Assembly (NCBI RefSeq): GCF_014235765.1 | Contig: NZ_JACMYH010000006.1 | Coordinates: forward strand, 1 to 64,000 | DNA: 64,000 nucleotides | Direction of reading: 5' to 3' | From: Pseudomonas baltica | GTDB lineage: Bacteria > Pseudomonadota > Gammaproteobacteria > Pseudomonadales > Pseudomonadaceae | Part shown: in pieces, positions 54,772 through 63,409 of the stretch | How positions within the stretch are numbered: the first letter of the stretch is position 1 | Layout of the letters: each line of letters opens with the position of its first letter | Program-made: the position numbers and the translations under genes | The notes under the pieces: generated by a model | Databases searched by the model: none | Told to the model about the DNA's origin: nothing | Seen by the model: the letters and a program-made list of their open reading frames with translations, nothing else

Positions 54772-56028
54772 CTACCACAGCGCAATGTCATACGTCAGGT
54801 ACAGCCGATTGCTGTCGCGCCCGCGCGCGGTGTCGGAGCGATAGACATAGTTGCGCAGCTTCACCCCCAGGCCCTTCAAGGTGCCGGCCGGTACCACGTA
54901 GGCCAGTTCGATGTCGCGCTCCCACTCGTTCACGCCGGCAGGGCCCGACTTGCCGTCCGAGCCGCTGATGTAGCGGGTCATGAAGCTCAGGCCGGGCATC
55001 CCAAGCTGCTTGAAGTCGTACCCGTAACTGGCGAGCCAGGTCTTTTCATCTTCTTCGATGAATTTGCCGATGCCGACGTTGCTGAACGAGTACACGGTAG
55101 CACCGTTGATGTAGGGCAAGCCGCCGTCGCCGTGCAGCTGCTGGTAGCCGGCGGCAACGGTGTGGCCCGCAATCGCGAAGCTCAGCTGACCGGTGAGCAT
55201 GCCGTTGTCGATCTGTCCGGAATAGTGGTTGCCTTCGTCCCGGCTGAGGAAATACCGCAGGTCGCTGGTCAATGTGCCGGTGCCCAGCGGCAGGGTGTGC
55301 AGCAGGCCGAAGAAGTCCTGGCTGTAGAAGTCATCGAGCTGGCCGCGAAAGTAGCTGAGTCGCAGCTGCTTGTTCACCGTGTAGTCGGCGCCGGCATAGG
55401 TGAAGTCGCCACCTTCTCTGCCGGAATAGCCGTCGGGGATGATCGAACGGCTGTCGGTGGAGTCACGCAGCTTGAACTGATCGAGTTGGCCGGCGGTGAG
55501 CAGCCAGCCCTCGAAGTCCTTGCTGACGAGTTGAGTGCCTTGATAGGTCTGCGGCACCAGGCGTGCATCGTTGTAGACCAGTACCGGGGTCTTGGGCAGC
55601 AGGGTGCCATGCTTGACCACGGTTTGCGCGACGCGGGCCTTGGCGGTGAGGCCAAGGCTGGTCGACTCGTCGGCGGCGCGGCCATCGCTGTGCACGGGCA
55701 GCAGCCCTGTACCGCTGCGGCCGCGACCGGAGTCGAGCTTGACGCCCAGCAGGCCCAGGGCATCGAAGCCCACGCCGACGGTGCCTGGGGTATAGCCGGA
55801 TTGGAAGTCCAGCAGCACGCCCTGCGCCCATTCGGTTCGCTCGCTTTTGGCAGTGGCGGCGGCGCGTGCGCTCAGGCCGTTTTCATCGCGAAAGTTTTCG
55901 TTGAAGTACACGTTGCGAAGTTGCAGTTTCAAGGTGCTGTCTTCGATAAAACCTTGGGCCAGGGCCGAGCCTTGGAGCAATACGCTCAGGCACGGCAAGG
56001 CGAACCCGCCGATCAGGGTTGTACGCAT
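54772..56028 (-). CDS. OprD-family outer-membrane porin
   Basis: 418 residues. Signal peptide to ALA (residue 25), then the OprD N-terminal signature (FIEDSTLKLQLRNVYFNENF, followed by EWAQGVLLDFQSGYTPGTVG), many alternating beta strands and a C-terminal aromatic residue (LYLTYDIALW). OprD porins are substrate-specific channels for basic amino acids, organic acids and aromatics. Its position upstream-to-downstream with CitMHS and the GalD-like gene (same strand) suggests a tricarboxylate or related organic acid (inference). Confidence 0.9.
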   Translation of the reverse strand: MRTTLIGGFALPCLSVLLQGSALAQGFIEDSTLKLQLRNVYFNENFRDENGLSARAAATAKSERTEWAQGVLLDFQSGYTPGTVGVGFDALGLLGVKLDSGRGRSGTGLLPVHSDGRAADESTSLGLTAKARVAQTVVKHGTLLPKTPVLVYNDARLVPQTYQGTQLVSKDFEGWLLTAGQLDQFKLRDSTDSRSIIPDGYSGREGGDFTYAGADYTVNKQLRLSYFRGQLDDFYSQDFFGLLHTLPLGTGTLTSDLRYFLSRDEGNHYSGQIDNGMLTGQLSFAIAGHTVAAGYQQLHGDGGLPYINGATVYSFSNVGIGKFIEEDEKTWLASYGYDFKQLGMPGLSFMTRYISGSDGKSGPAGVNEWERDIELAYVVPAGTLKGLGVKLRNYVYRSDTARGRDSNRLYLTYDIALW

Positions 56029-56070
56029 CAGATGGACTCTCTTCTTGTTATGAATAGCGGGGGATCAGGT

Positions 56071-57375
56071 TCACGCGAACAAGGTGATTGCACCTGTCAG
56101 CAGTGCCAGGGCGGTCACTACCAGGGAGGTCAGCACCGCCCATTTGACGGTTGCCTTCTGAAAGTCGCCGATGTCGCGGTCGACCATGCCGACCAGCAAT
56201 AACGTCGACGCCACCAGCGGGCTCATCAGGTGCACCGGTTGGCCAAGGATGGAAGCTCGGGCGATTTCCACGGGGGAGATGCCATAGGCTGCCGCCGCAT
56301 TGGCCAAAATCGGCACCACACCGAAGTAATAGGCGTCGTTGGACAGCACGAAGGTCAACGGCATGCTGGTGACCGCAACCACCAGCGGAAACAGGTGACC
56401 CCAGGACGGCGGAATCATGTCGACCAGCGACTGTGCCAGGGCGTCGACCATCTTGGTGCCGCTGAAGATGCCCGCGAATACGCCCGCCGCGAAGACCAGC
56501 AGCACCACCGTCATGGCGTTGCCGGAATGGGCGAGGATGCGTTCTTTCTGGATGTCGAGTTGCGGGTAGTTGATCATCAGTGCCAGCACGAAGCCGATCA
56601 GAAACAGTACCGCCGAGTGAGCCAGGCCCATGACCAGCGCCACCATGACGCCGATCACCAGCAACAGGTTGATCCAGACCAGCTTGGGCCGCTTGTACGG
56701 TTGATCGCCAAGGATCGCCTCGATATAGCACTCGCCGCCGCCGCTTCGCAGCTGCACGCTGCCGATGCGCTTGCGCTCGGCCCTGCCCAGCAGGTACGCC
56801 GTGAACACCACCCAGGCGGCGCCCCCGGCCATGGTCGGCAGCAACGGAATGAAATACTCGCTCGCGTCGATGCCCAGCACGGCGATGGCTCGGGTGGCAG
56901 GGCCACCCCAGGGCGACATGCCGCTCATGATGCCCAGCGCCAGCATCGCCACGGTGGCCAGGACCATCGGGTTCATGCCGATGCGCTTGTACAGGGGCAA
57001 CATGGCCGCGCAGGTGATCATGTAGGTGGTGGTGCCATCGCCATCCAGTGCAACGGTCAGCGACAACAGCGCGGTACCGATGGCGATCTTCACCGGGTCG
57101 CCATTGACCTTCTTGAGGATCTTGCGAATCAGCGGGTCGAACAGGCCGGAGTCGATCATCAGGCCGAAGAACAGGATGGCGAACAGCAGCAGCGCGGCAG
57201 ACGGCGCGACCACTTTCAGGCCATCGAGGATCATCTTGCCGGTGGATCCGCCGAACCCGCCAATGACGGCGAACACGATCGGCACCACGGTCAGTGCAAC
57301 GATGGGCGACAAGCGTTTGGACATGATCAGGTAGGTGAACACGATCACCATGGCTAAGCCTAACAGCGCCAGCAT
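56071..57375 (-). CDS. CitMHS-family citrate/tricarboxylate:cation symporter
   Basis: 434 residues, about twelve membrane segments. CitMHS signatures: TVALDGDGTTTYMITCAAML near residues 107-126, GIMSGMSPWGGPATRAIAVL near 150-169 and SNDAYYFGVVPIL near 340-352. Members take up citrate as a metal complex or proton symport. It lies 77 bases after the GalD-like gene and 42 before the porin. Confidence 0.92.
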   Translation of the reverse strand: MLALLGLAMVIVFTYLIMSKRLSPIVALTVVPIVFAVIGGFGGSTGKMILDGLKVVAPSAALLLFAILFFGLMIDSGLFDPLIRKILKKVNGDPVKIAIGTALLSLTVALDGDGTTTYMITCAAMLPLYKRIGMNPMVLATVAMLALGIMSGMSPWGGPATRAIAVLGIDASEYFIPLLPTMAGGAAWVVFTAYLLGRAERKRIGSVQLRSGGGECYIEAILGDQPYKRPKLVWINLLLVIGVMVALVMGLAHSAVLFLIGFVLALMINYPQLDIQKERILAHSGNAMTVVLLVFAAGVFAGIFSGTKMVDALAQSLVDMIPPSWGHLFPLVVAVTSMPLTFVLSNDAYYFGVVPILANAAAAYGISPVEIARASILGQPVHLMSPLVASTLLLVGMVDRDIGDFQKATVKWAVLTSLVVTALALLTGAITLFA

Positions 57376-57452
57376 ATGAGTTATCTCTTGTAGTTATTTG
57401 AGGAGTTGCGCTGATGCAGAAGCAGGTCGATCAGGGTGAAGCGGGTATTGCC

Positions 57453-58535
57453 TCAACCGGCCAGCCGGTGAGCATTGGGAACATGGACACTGCCTGAGAA
57501 CAGCCTGCGCGCGGTTCTGACCACCGACGCCCGGACGATGCTGGCATTGTGCCCGACGTAGGACAGGCCGACTTCGATGGCGCCACTGGGGTGTTCGAGC
57601 TTCACGGTGGTCAAACGCTTCTCATGGCGCTGGCCGAGCATGCGTTCCAGCACCGTGCCGTCGGTGACACAGGCGGTCGCCAAGCCGATCGAACCGGTAA
57701 TGGCCAGTGCCGTGTGGCAATTGTGCGGCATGAAGTAGCGCACCTGCAGCGTACCGCCGGCCTGGGCCGGGGCAACCAGAACAGGCTTGGGAATGACTTT
57801 GTCGGTGACGTCACCCAGCCCCATCAGTTGCCCGGCGCGCAGGCGAAGGGTTTCCAGTTTGTGCAGGAAGTCCTTGTCGGCGTCGAGTTCAGCCGGGCTT
57901 TCGCTGCCGGTCTTGCCCAACTGAGCCGCTTCGACCAGCATCATCGGCATGGCCATGTCGATACAGGTGACGGGCACGTCGCCCAGCCAGTCCACCGTGG
58001 CACCGGTGGGAAACAGCTTGCCGGTCTTGCTGCCGGCGGCATCGAGAAAGGTCAGCCCCACCGGGGCGGCCGTACCGGGTACACCGTCGATCGCGGTATC
58101 GCCTTCGTAGGTGACCTTGCCGTCGGGCGTGCACACATCGGCGCAGACGAACGTACCGGTATTGAGGTTGCGAATGCGTACCTGGGTCACGCCCGACTGC
58201 GCCTGGACCAGGCCTTGGTCGATAGCGAACGGGCCGACTGCGCAGAGCATGTTGCCGCAGTTGGGCGCGGTGTCCACGCGTCGTTGCGAAACCATCACCT
58301 GGACGAACAGGTAGTCCACGTCTGCGTCCGGGTGATCGGAGCGCGACACGATGGCCACCTTGCTGGTCTGCGGGCTGCCGCCACCAATGCCATCGATCTC
58401 GAGCTCATGCCCCGAGCCCATCGCGTCCAGCAGCATCTCGTCGCGCTCGTCGGATCTGACCGGTAAATCGGACGCCAGAAACACTGGCCCTTTGGAGGTC
58501 CCGCCACGCATCAGTACGCAAGGAATCAGTTGCAT
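57453..58535 (-). CDS. PrpF/GalD-family isomerase (4-oxalomesaconate tautomerase-like)
   Basis: 360 residues, the size of GalD and PrpF. The PrpF fold (diaminopimelate epimerase-like) is shown by MRGGTSKGPVFLASDLP, IDGIGGGSPQTSKVAIVS, the VDTAPNCGNMLCAVGPFAI motif with a Cys in the active-site position, and FMPHNCHTALAITGSI. GalD tautomerises 4-oxalomesaconate in gallate breakdown; PrpF isomerises 2-methylaconitate. No galA, galB or galC is here, and a CitMHS carrier is, so an aconitate-type isomerase acting on an imported tricarboxylate is a real alternative. The initiator is the ATG at 58535. Confidence 0.82.
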   Translation of the reverse strand: MQLIPCVLMRGGTSKGPVFLASDLPVRSDERDEMLLDAMGSGHELEIDGIGGGSPQTSKVAIVSRSDHPDADVDYLFVQVMVSQRRVDTAPNCGNMLCAVGPFAIDQGLVQAQSGVTQVRIRNLNTGTFVCADVCTPDGKVTYEGDTAIDGVPGTAAPVGLTFLDAAGSKTGKLFPTGATVDWLGDVPVTCIDMAMPMMLVEAAQLGKTGSESPAELDADKDFLHKLETLRLRAGQLMGLGDVTDKVIPKPVLVAPAQAGGTLQVRYFMPHNCHTALAITGSIGLATACVTDGTVLERMLGQRHEKRLTTVKLEHPSGAIEVGLSYVGHNASIVRASVVRTARRLFSGSVHVPNAHRLAG

Positions 58536-58692
58536 AAGTCACGACTCTGGTAATCAATGGACGTCATTGATGTATTGGAGTGAAGATTTACACAGCTTGT
58601 TTTGGTAGATCCAATGCAAAGATCGTAGCGATTATTCCATCAAACGAAATAAACAAGCGGCTGGAGCGTTCCGGCAGGGGAGAGCGAAATTC
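58536..58692. promoter_or_regulatory. Divergent control region of the GalD-like operon and its LysR gene
   Basis: 157 bases, much more A+T-rich than its surroundings, between divergent starts. A TTCCATCAAACGAA pattern (about 58637-58650), an inverted TTC/GAA with 8 bases between, is a possible LysR site (T-N11-A type). The exact site is not certain. Confidence 0.45.
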
Positions 58693-59583
58693 ATGCAATA
58701 TGAGCTGGTCGACATACGATCATTCGTGAAAATCGCCGAAGTGGGCAGCTTTCACGAGGCGGCGGATCAGCTGCACATTTCTCAGCCGGCACTGACCCGG
58801 CGTATCAAGAAGCTTGAAGAAGGTCTGGGCACATCACTGCTCGACCGGACCACTCGCCGAGTCAGCCTGACCAGCGTCGGTCGCGATTTCCTGCCCAAGG
58901 CGAGACGCCTGCTCGACGACTTCGAAGACTCCATTCTCAATATCAAGGAGCTGGCGGAACGGCAGGTGGGTCAGGTGACCCTGGCGTGCATTCCTACCGC
59001 GGCGTTCTATTTCCTGCCTTCGGTCATCCGTATCTACAATCAGCAATACCCGCAGATTCGCATCAGGCTTCTCGACCTGAGTGCCAACGAGGGTCTGGAA
59101 GCGGTGTTGCGCGGTGAAGCGGATTTCGGTATCAACATGATGAGCGGCCAGCATCCGGACATCGAGTTCCATGCCCTGGTCAAGGAGCCGTTCGTGCTGG
59201 CTTGCCGGCGCGACCATGAACTTGCGAGCCGCAAGTCGGTGAAGTGGACCGAGCTGGCCGGCCATCAACTGATCGGGGTGGGAAGGCTGAGCGGCAATCG
59301 CATGCTGCTCGACAACGCCCTGGCAGGCTTGCCCTGGCGCTTGAAGTGGTTCTACGAGGTGCAGCACCTGTCCACGTCACTGGGGCTGGTCGAGGCCGGG
59401 CTGGGTATTTCGGTGATGCCCAGCCTGGCCATGCCGGTTGGGGAGCATCCCACCCTGGTGAGCGTACCGCTGATCGAGCCGGTCGTGGACCGAACCCTGG
59501 GCCTGGTCACGCGACGGGGCAGCTCGCTGTCGCCCGCCGCCGAGAAGTTCGTCGCGATCTTGCTGGAGCAGTGGCCGCAATAA
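58693..59583 (+). CDS. LysR-type transcriptional regulator
   Basis: 296 residues. N-terminal winged helix-turn-helix (FHEAADQLHISQPALTRRIK) and a substrate-binding domain (LACIPTAAFYFLPSVIRIYN, EADFGINMMSGQHPDIEF). Divergent from the GalD-like gene, so it likely controls the isomerase, carrier and porin, with an imported acid as inducer (inference from layout). Confidence 0.9.
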   Translation: MQYELVDIRSFVKIAEVGSFHEAADQLHISQPALTRRIKKLEEGLGTSLLDRTTRRVSLTSVGRDFLPKARRLLDDFEDSILNIKELAERQVGQVTLACIPTAAFYFLPSVIRIYNQQYPQIRIRLLDLSANEGLEAVLRGEADFGINMMSGQHPDIEFHALVKEPFVLACRRDHELASRKSVKWTELAGHQLIGVGRLSGNRMLLDNALAGLPWRLKWFYEVQHLSTSLGLVEAGLGISVMPSLAMPVGEHPTLVSVPLIEPVVDRTLGLVTRRGSSLSPAAEKFVAILLEQWPQ

Positions 59584-59612
59584 ACACCTCGGCATGGGCA
59601 GCCCCGACAGAG

Positions 59613-60404
59613 CTAGAACTGGTACTTCACCAACAAACTCGCGGTGTCTTGGTCGGTAGTGAAAGAGCCGTCATCCTTGATGCCGTACTTGTCGGACCAA
59701 TAGTCATATTCGACGCCGACGTACAAGTGCTTAGCTTCATAGCCCAGGCTTTTACCCAAGTCATACTTGATCTGCGGGTTGAAATGCAGGTTGGCGTGGT
59801 AGTCGGACTGGTTGTTGCCATGGCCGCTCTTGTTGTTCACCACCCAGTCGATGAAGCCATCGATCAACAGGTTCGAGTTGCCCAGCGGCAGGGTGTAGGA
59901 CCAGGCCGGAGTGATCTGCCAGGCGCCTGAAGGGACGCGGTTGCCATCGGGTTTGCGGTAGTAGAAGTTCAACTGGAAATAGTCGAAGCCGGGAATGGCC
60001 AGATCGAAGCCCGGACCTATCAGGTAAGCGTCTACGTCGTCATCGCCGAACTCGTAGGTGGTGGCCAGCAGTATGTCTTTCACCGGCCCGAACGACAGGT
60101 CCTGCCCCAGCAGCTTGCCGGCGCTGAAGCGCGGGCTGAACTCGCCATACAAACTGTAATTGCCGTTGCCGGACCGGGCGCCGTTGTACCAACTGTTGTC
60201 GACGAAGGCGAACAGATCGCCCCACGTCCATGCGCTGGCATGTTCCAGTGTAATGGTTTGCTGGATGGCCGGATCGACGTTGTAATTCTTGCCATACAAA
60301 TACGACACACTTTCGCCATGCCACAACAGTGGTCCTTGCGCATGAACGCTGCCTGCTCCCAGCAGACCCAACATGCACAGTGATGCTCCCCAAGCGTTTT
60401 TCAT
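59613..60404 (-). CDS. Tsx-like nucleoside-specific outer-membrane channel
   Basis: 263 residues. Signal peptide to VHA (residue 22), then the Tsx-type beta-barrel pattern (WHGESVSYLYGKNYNVDPAI, ASAWTWGDLFAFVDNSWYNG, LLVKYQF at the end). Tsx channels import nucleosides across the outer membrane. Next to the SDR-ABC operon, it fits a nucleoside uptake route. It is separated from the SDR gene by 180 bases and may have its own promoter. Confidence 0.85.
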   Translation of the reverse strand: MKNAWGASLCMLGLLGAGSVHAQGPLLWHGESVSYLYGKNYNVDPAIQQTITLEHASAWTWGDLFAFVDNSWYNGARSGNGNYSLYGEFSPRFSAGKLLGQDLSFGPVKDILLATTYEFGDDDVDAYLIGPGFDLAIPGFDYFQLNFYYRKPDGNRVPSGAWQITPAWSYTLPLGNSNLLIDGFIDWVVNNKSGHGNNQSDYHANLHFNPQIKYDLGKSLGYEAKHLYVGVEYDYWSDKYGIKDDGSFTTDQDTASLLVKYQF

Positions 60405-60584
60405 GTTTTACCCATCAATCAATGTTTTATTCAGAGCGCACCGGTATTGGTTGGACACATGTCCAGGACCGGGCGCCGTATTGGTGGGCAGACCACGCAG
60501 TTCGATAGCTGAACCTGCACAACGCGCAGGGGTGTAGCGCAATGGCGTCTTGAAAACCGAAACCGGTTGTACGACGCTTCTTGT

Positions 60585-61343
60585 TCAATCGCGGTCAATC
60601 GCGAAGGGTCCCCAGGCCTGGCGCACGGGGACCATTTCCAGGCGGTTGATATTGATGTGGGCGGGCAGTGTGGCGACGTGGAAAATCTGCTCGGCGATAT
60701 CGTCCGCCGTCAGTGGGGTCGTGCCTTGATACACCTGGCCTGCAGCCTTCTCGTCGCCCTGGGTGCGCACCAGGGTGAATTCGGTTTCGGCGATGCCGGG
60801 GGCCACGTCGGTGACGCGTACGCCCGTGCTGAGCAAATCGCAGCGCAGGTTATAGGAAAACTGTTTGACGAAGGCCTTGCTCGCGCCATACACGTGACTG
60901 CCGGGATAGGGGCATGCACCGGCGATCGAGCCAATGTTGATGATGCTGGCGCCGGCGCCGGTTTCCAACAGCGCCGGCAGGACCGCATGGGTGACATTGA
61001 CCAGGCCGGTGACGTTGGTGTCGATCATGGTGTGCCAGTCGTCGAGGCTGGCCTGCTGCGCCGGCACGGGCGCCAGGGCCAGGCCGGCGTTGTTGATCAG
61101 CGCCGTCACGCGCTGGAAAGCCTCGGGCAAGCCGGTGACCACTGCGGCGACGGCCGCGGCATCGCGCACATCCATGGCGGCGACATGCACCGGCACGCGC
61201 GCACCCAGTTCGTCCTGCAGGGCATGCAGGCGCTCCAGGCGCCGCCCGGTGAGAATCAGCGACCAACCCGCCCGGGCAAAACGACGGGCCGTTGCCCGGC
61301 CGAAACCGGACGTCGCGCCGGTGATGAAAACAGTACCGCTCAT
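60585..61343 (-). CDS. SDR family oxidoreductase, YdfG-like
   Basis: 252 residues. TGxxxGxG (FITGATSGFGRATARRF), NNAG (ALINNAGLALAP), the catalytic Ser in IINIGSIAGACPYPG and YGASK (HVYGASKAFVKQFSYN) are all present. The size and the C-terminal LEMVPVRQAWGPF segment resemble YdfG (serine / 3-hydroxy acid dehydrogenase). It lies 27 bases after the permease stop on the same strand, so it is probably the last gene of the ABC operon. Confidence 0.9.
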   Translation of the reverse strand: MSGTVFITGATSGFGRATARRFARAGWSLILTGRRLERLHALQDELGARVPVHVAAMDVRDAAAVAAVVTGLPEAFQRVTALINNAGLALAPVPAQQASLDDWHTMIDTNVTGLVNVTHAVLPALLETGAGASIINIGSIAGACPYPGSHVYGASKAFVKQFSYNLRCDLLSTGVRVTDVAPGIAETEFTLVRTQGDEKAAGQVYQGTTPLTADDIAEQIFHVATLPAHININRLEMVPVRQAWGPFAIDRD

Positions 61344-61370
61344 GTTGAAACCTCGACAGGTGAAAATCGG

Positions 61371-62297
61371 TCAACGTCGCTCTTCGCGAACATAGGGCTC
61401 ACCCAGCGCGCCGGGCTGGCCGGCGCCCGCACGCTTGCTGGCGGCAACCCAGACCATGACCGCCAGGGTCACGGCATAGGGCGTCATCAGCATGAAATAT
61501 TGCGGCAGTTGCACCCCGGCGGCGGCCAGTTGCGGAATCAATGCCTCGATGCTGCCGAACAGCAGAGCACCGGCGAAGGCGCGCCAGGGCGACCAGCGGG
61601 CGAAGATCACCAGCGCAATGGCGATCCAGCCACGACCGCCGGTCATGTCGGCGATCCACATCTTGGTACTGAGCACGGCGATGAACCCACCGGCCAACCC
61701 CATCAGCGCACTGCCGGCCAGAATCGCGGCCAGTCGATAGCGCAGCACTGGCAGGCCCGCGGCATCGGCAGCCTGGGGGTTTTCGCCAACGGCCCGCAGC
61801 TTCAGCCCTGTGCGCGTTCGATTCAGAAACCAGACCACCGCGACAAAGATCAGCACGGTGAGGAACACCATCGGGTTCTGCCTGAACAGGCCGCCGACCA
61901 CCGGTAGCTCGCTCAATGGCCAGAGCTCCACGGCCTGCAAACCGCTGACCGGGCGATTAGTCCAGCCCAGCAGGGTGCCGAGCAGCCCGGTCAAGCCCTG
62001 GCAGAAAAACACCAGGGCCAGGCCGGCGATCACCTGGTTGATGCGCAGCACCAGCACCATCAGCGCGAACAGCAGCGAGACCGCACTGGCGGCAAGCATG
62101 GCGGCGAGCATCGACAGCCCCGGCAGGCCGAGCGTCAACTGCATGCCGATGCCTGCCAGGGCGCCGACCAGCATCATGCCTTCGGCACCCAGGGCCAGCA
62201 CGCCTGCGCGCTCGATGATGATCAAGCCCAGCGCCGCGAGGGCGAAGGGCACGGCAAATTCCGGAACGCTGCCCAGCCAGTAAGTCACCAGATCCAT
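61371..62297 (-). CDS. ABC transporter permease, nucleoside/BPD type (second)
   Basis: 308 residues from the ATG at 62297, which shares a base with the preceding stop (TGATG). About eight to ten membrane segments. The core GLIIIERAGVLALGAEGMML, GLKLRAVGENPQAADAAGLP and FAGALLFGSIEALIPQLAAA match the branched-chain/nucleoside ABC permease family (BPD_transp_2), as in NupQ/BmpC-type partners. Confidence 0.88.
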   Translation of the reverse strand: MDLVTYWLGSVPEFAVPFALAALGLIIIERAGVLALGAEGMMLVGALAGIGMQLTLGLPGLSMLAAMLAASAVSLLFALMVLVLRINQVIAGLALVFFCQGLTGLLGTLLGWTNRPVSGLQAVELWPLSELPVVGGLFRQNPMVFLTVLIFVAVVWFLNRTRTGLKLRAVGENPQAADAAGLPVLRYRLAAILAGSALMGLAGGFIAVLSTKMWIADMTGGRGWIAIALVIFARWSPWRAFAGALLFGSIEALIPQLAAAGVQLPQYFMLMTPYAVTLAVMVWVAASKRAGAGQPGALGEPYVREERR

Positions 62298-63409
62298 CAC
62301 TGTTCTCCTGCCTGGATGCGCCGCAAACGGTGGCGTATGAAGAAGTCCGACGAGGCCACGCAGATCACCAGGATGGCCTGAATCAGCTGCACCATCGAAA
62401 AGGGCACCTGGTAGAACACCTGCAGGTTGCGCCCGGCGACGAACAGCATCGCCACCAGAAGCGCGACCACGGCGGCCGCGAACGGGTTGTTGCGGGCCAG
62501 GAACGCAATGAGGATTCCGGAGAAGCCGTAGCCCTGGTAGAACGACTGGGTCAGCCGACCTTCCTGGCCCGCGCTGACGATGAAGCCTGCCACCCCGGCC
62601 AGAGCGCCGGAGAGCAACACGGTGCCGAGGATCATCCGCCGTACGGGGACGCCGACCGCACTGGCGACCTTGGGGTTGGCATCGACGAAGCGCAGGTACA
62701 GTCCGGCGCGCGATACGCTGATGAACCACACGGCCAGGGCCATGATGACCAGGGCGATGACGATCGCCACGTTGTAGCCGGCGAACAGGTCCGGCAGGCG
62801 TTCGAACGGCTGGAAGGCCGGTGAGTAGGGGAAGTTGTCCCGCGGGTCTTTCCAACTGCCGTAGAGCAGGTGCAGCAGAAAGTTGGCGGCGATGTAGTTG
62901 AGCATCAGGGTCGAAATCACTTCGTTGACTTTCAGGCGCAACTTCAGCAGAACCGGAGCCAGGGTCCAGAGCATCGCGCAGGCGATGGCAGAAGCCATCA
63001 TCAACGGCAGGCGCAATGCTTCGGGGCCGATCTGGAAGATCGAGACGGCCGCCGCGCCGATGCCACCCCAGATCATCTGGCCTTCCAGGCCCAGGTTCCA
63101 GAACCTGGCGCGGAACGCCAGGCAGCCAGCCATGCCGACCAGGATCATCGGCGCCGCCTGGAACAGCACGGCCTTGAAGTTGCCGGCATCGAGCAGCGTC
63201 TGCCCGACGAACTCTTCCAGCAGTTGATCGGCCGGCACGCCCGCTGCCACCAGAATGGCTGTGCTCAAAGCCAGGCCGACGATCACCGCGAGGCCGATCA
63301 CCAGGGCTTGGCCGCTCCAGCCCATCTGCTGGCGCAGCTCCAGAGTGTAGCGTCTGCCGAGCAAGGGTTGGCGTGGCACCTTGGCCAGCGGTTGGGAGAG
63401 TTCAGTCAT
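62297..63409 (-). CDS. ABC transporter permease, nucleoside/BPD type (first)
   Basis: 370 residues, with an extra N-terminal helix compared to its partner. Core: RARFWNLGLEGQMIWGGIGA, KVNEVISTLMLNYIAANFLL, LRFVDANPKVASAVGVPVRR and GYGFSGILIAFLARNNPFAA. Overlaps the ATPase gene by 8 bases, so the order is ATPase-permease-permease-SDR. Confidence 0.88.
   Translation of the reverse strand: MTELSQPLAKVPRQPLLGRRYTLELRQQMGWSGQALVIGLAVIVGLALSTAILVAAGVPADQLLEEFVGQTLLDAGNFKAVLFQAAPMILVGMAGCLAFRARFWNLGLEGQMIWGGIGAAAVSIFQIGPEALRLPLMMASAIACAMLWTLAPVLLKLRLKVNEVISTLMLNYIAANFLLHLLYGSWKDPRDNFPYSPAFQPFERLPDLFAGYNVAIVIALVIMALAVWFISVSRAGLYLRFVDANPKVASAVGVPVRRMILGTVLLSGALAGVAGFIVSAGQEGRLTQSFYQGYGFSGILIAFLARNNPFAAAVVALLVAMLFVAGRNLQVFYQVPFSMVQLIQAILVICVASSDFFIRHRLRRIQAGEQ

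Noticed and set aside
57453..58535. Naming the isomerase galD outright
   Set aside because: The fold is right but gallate genes galA, galB and galC are missing, and the neighbours suggest a tricarboxylate substrate.
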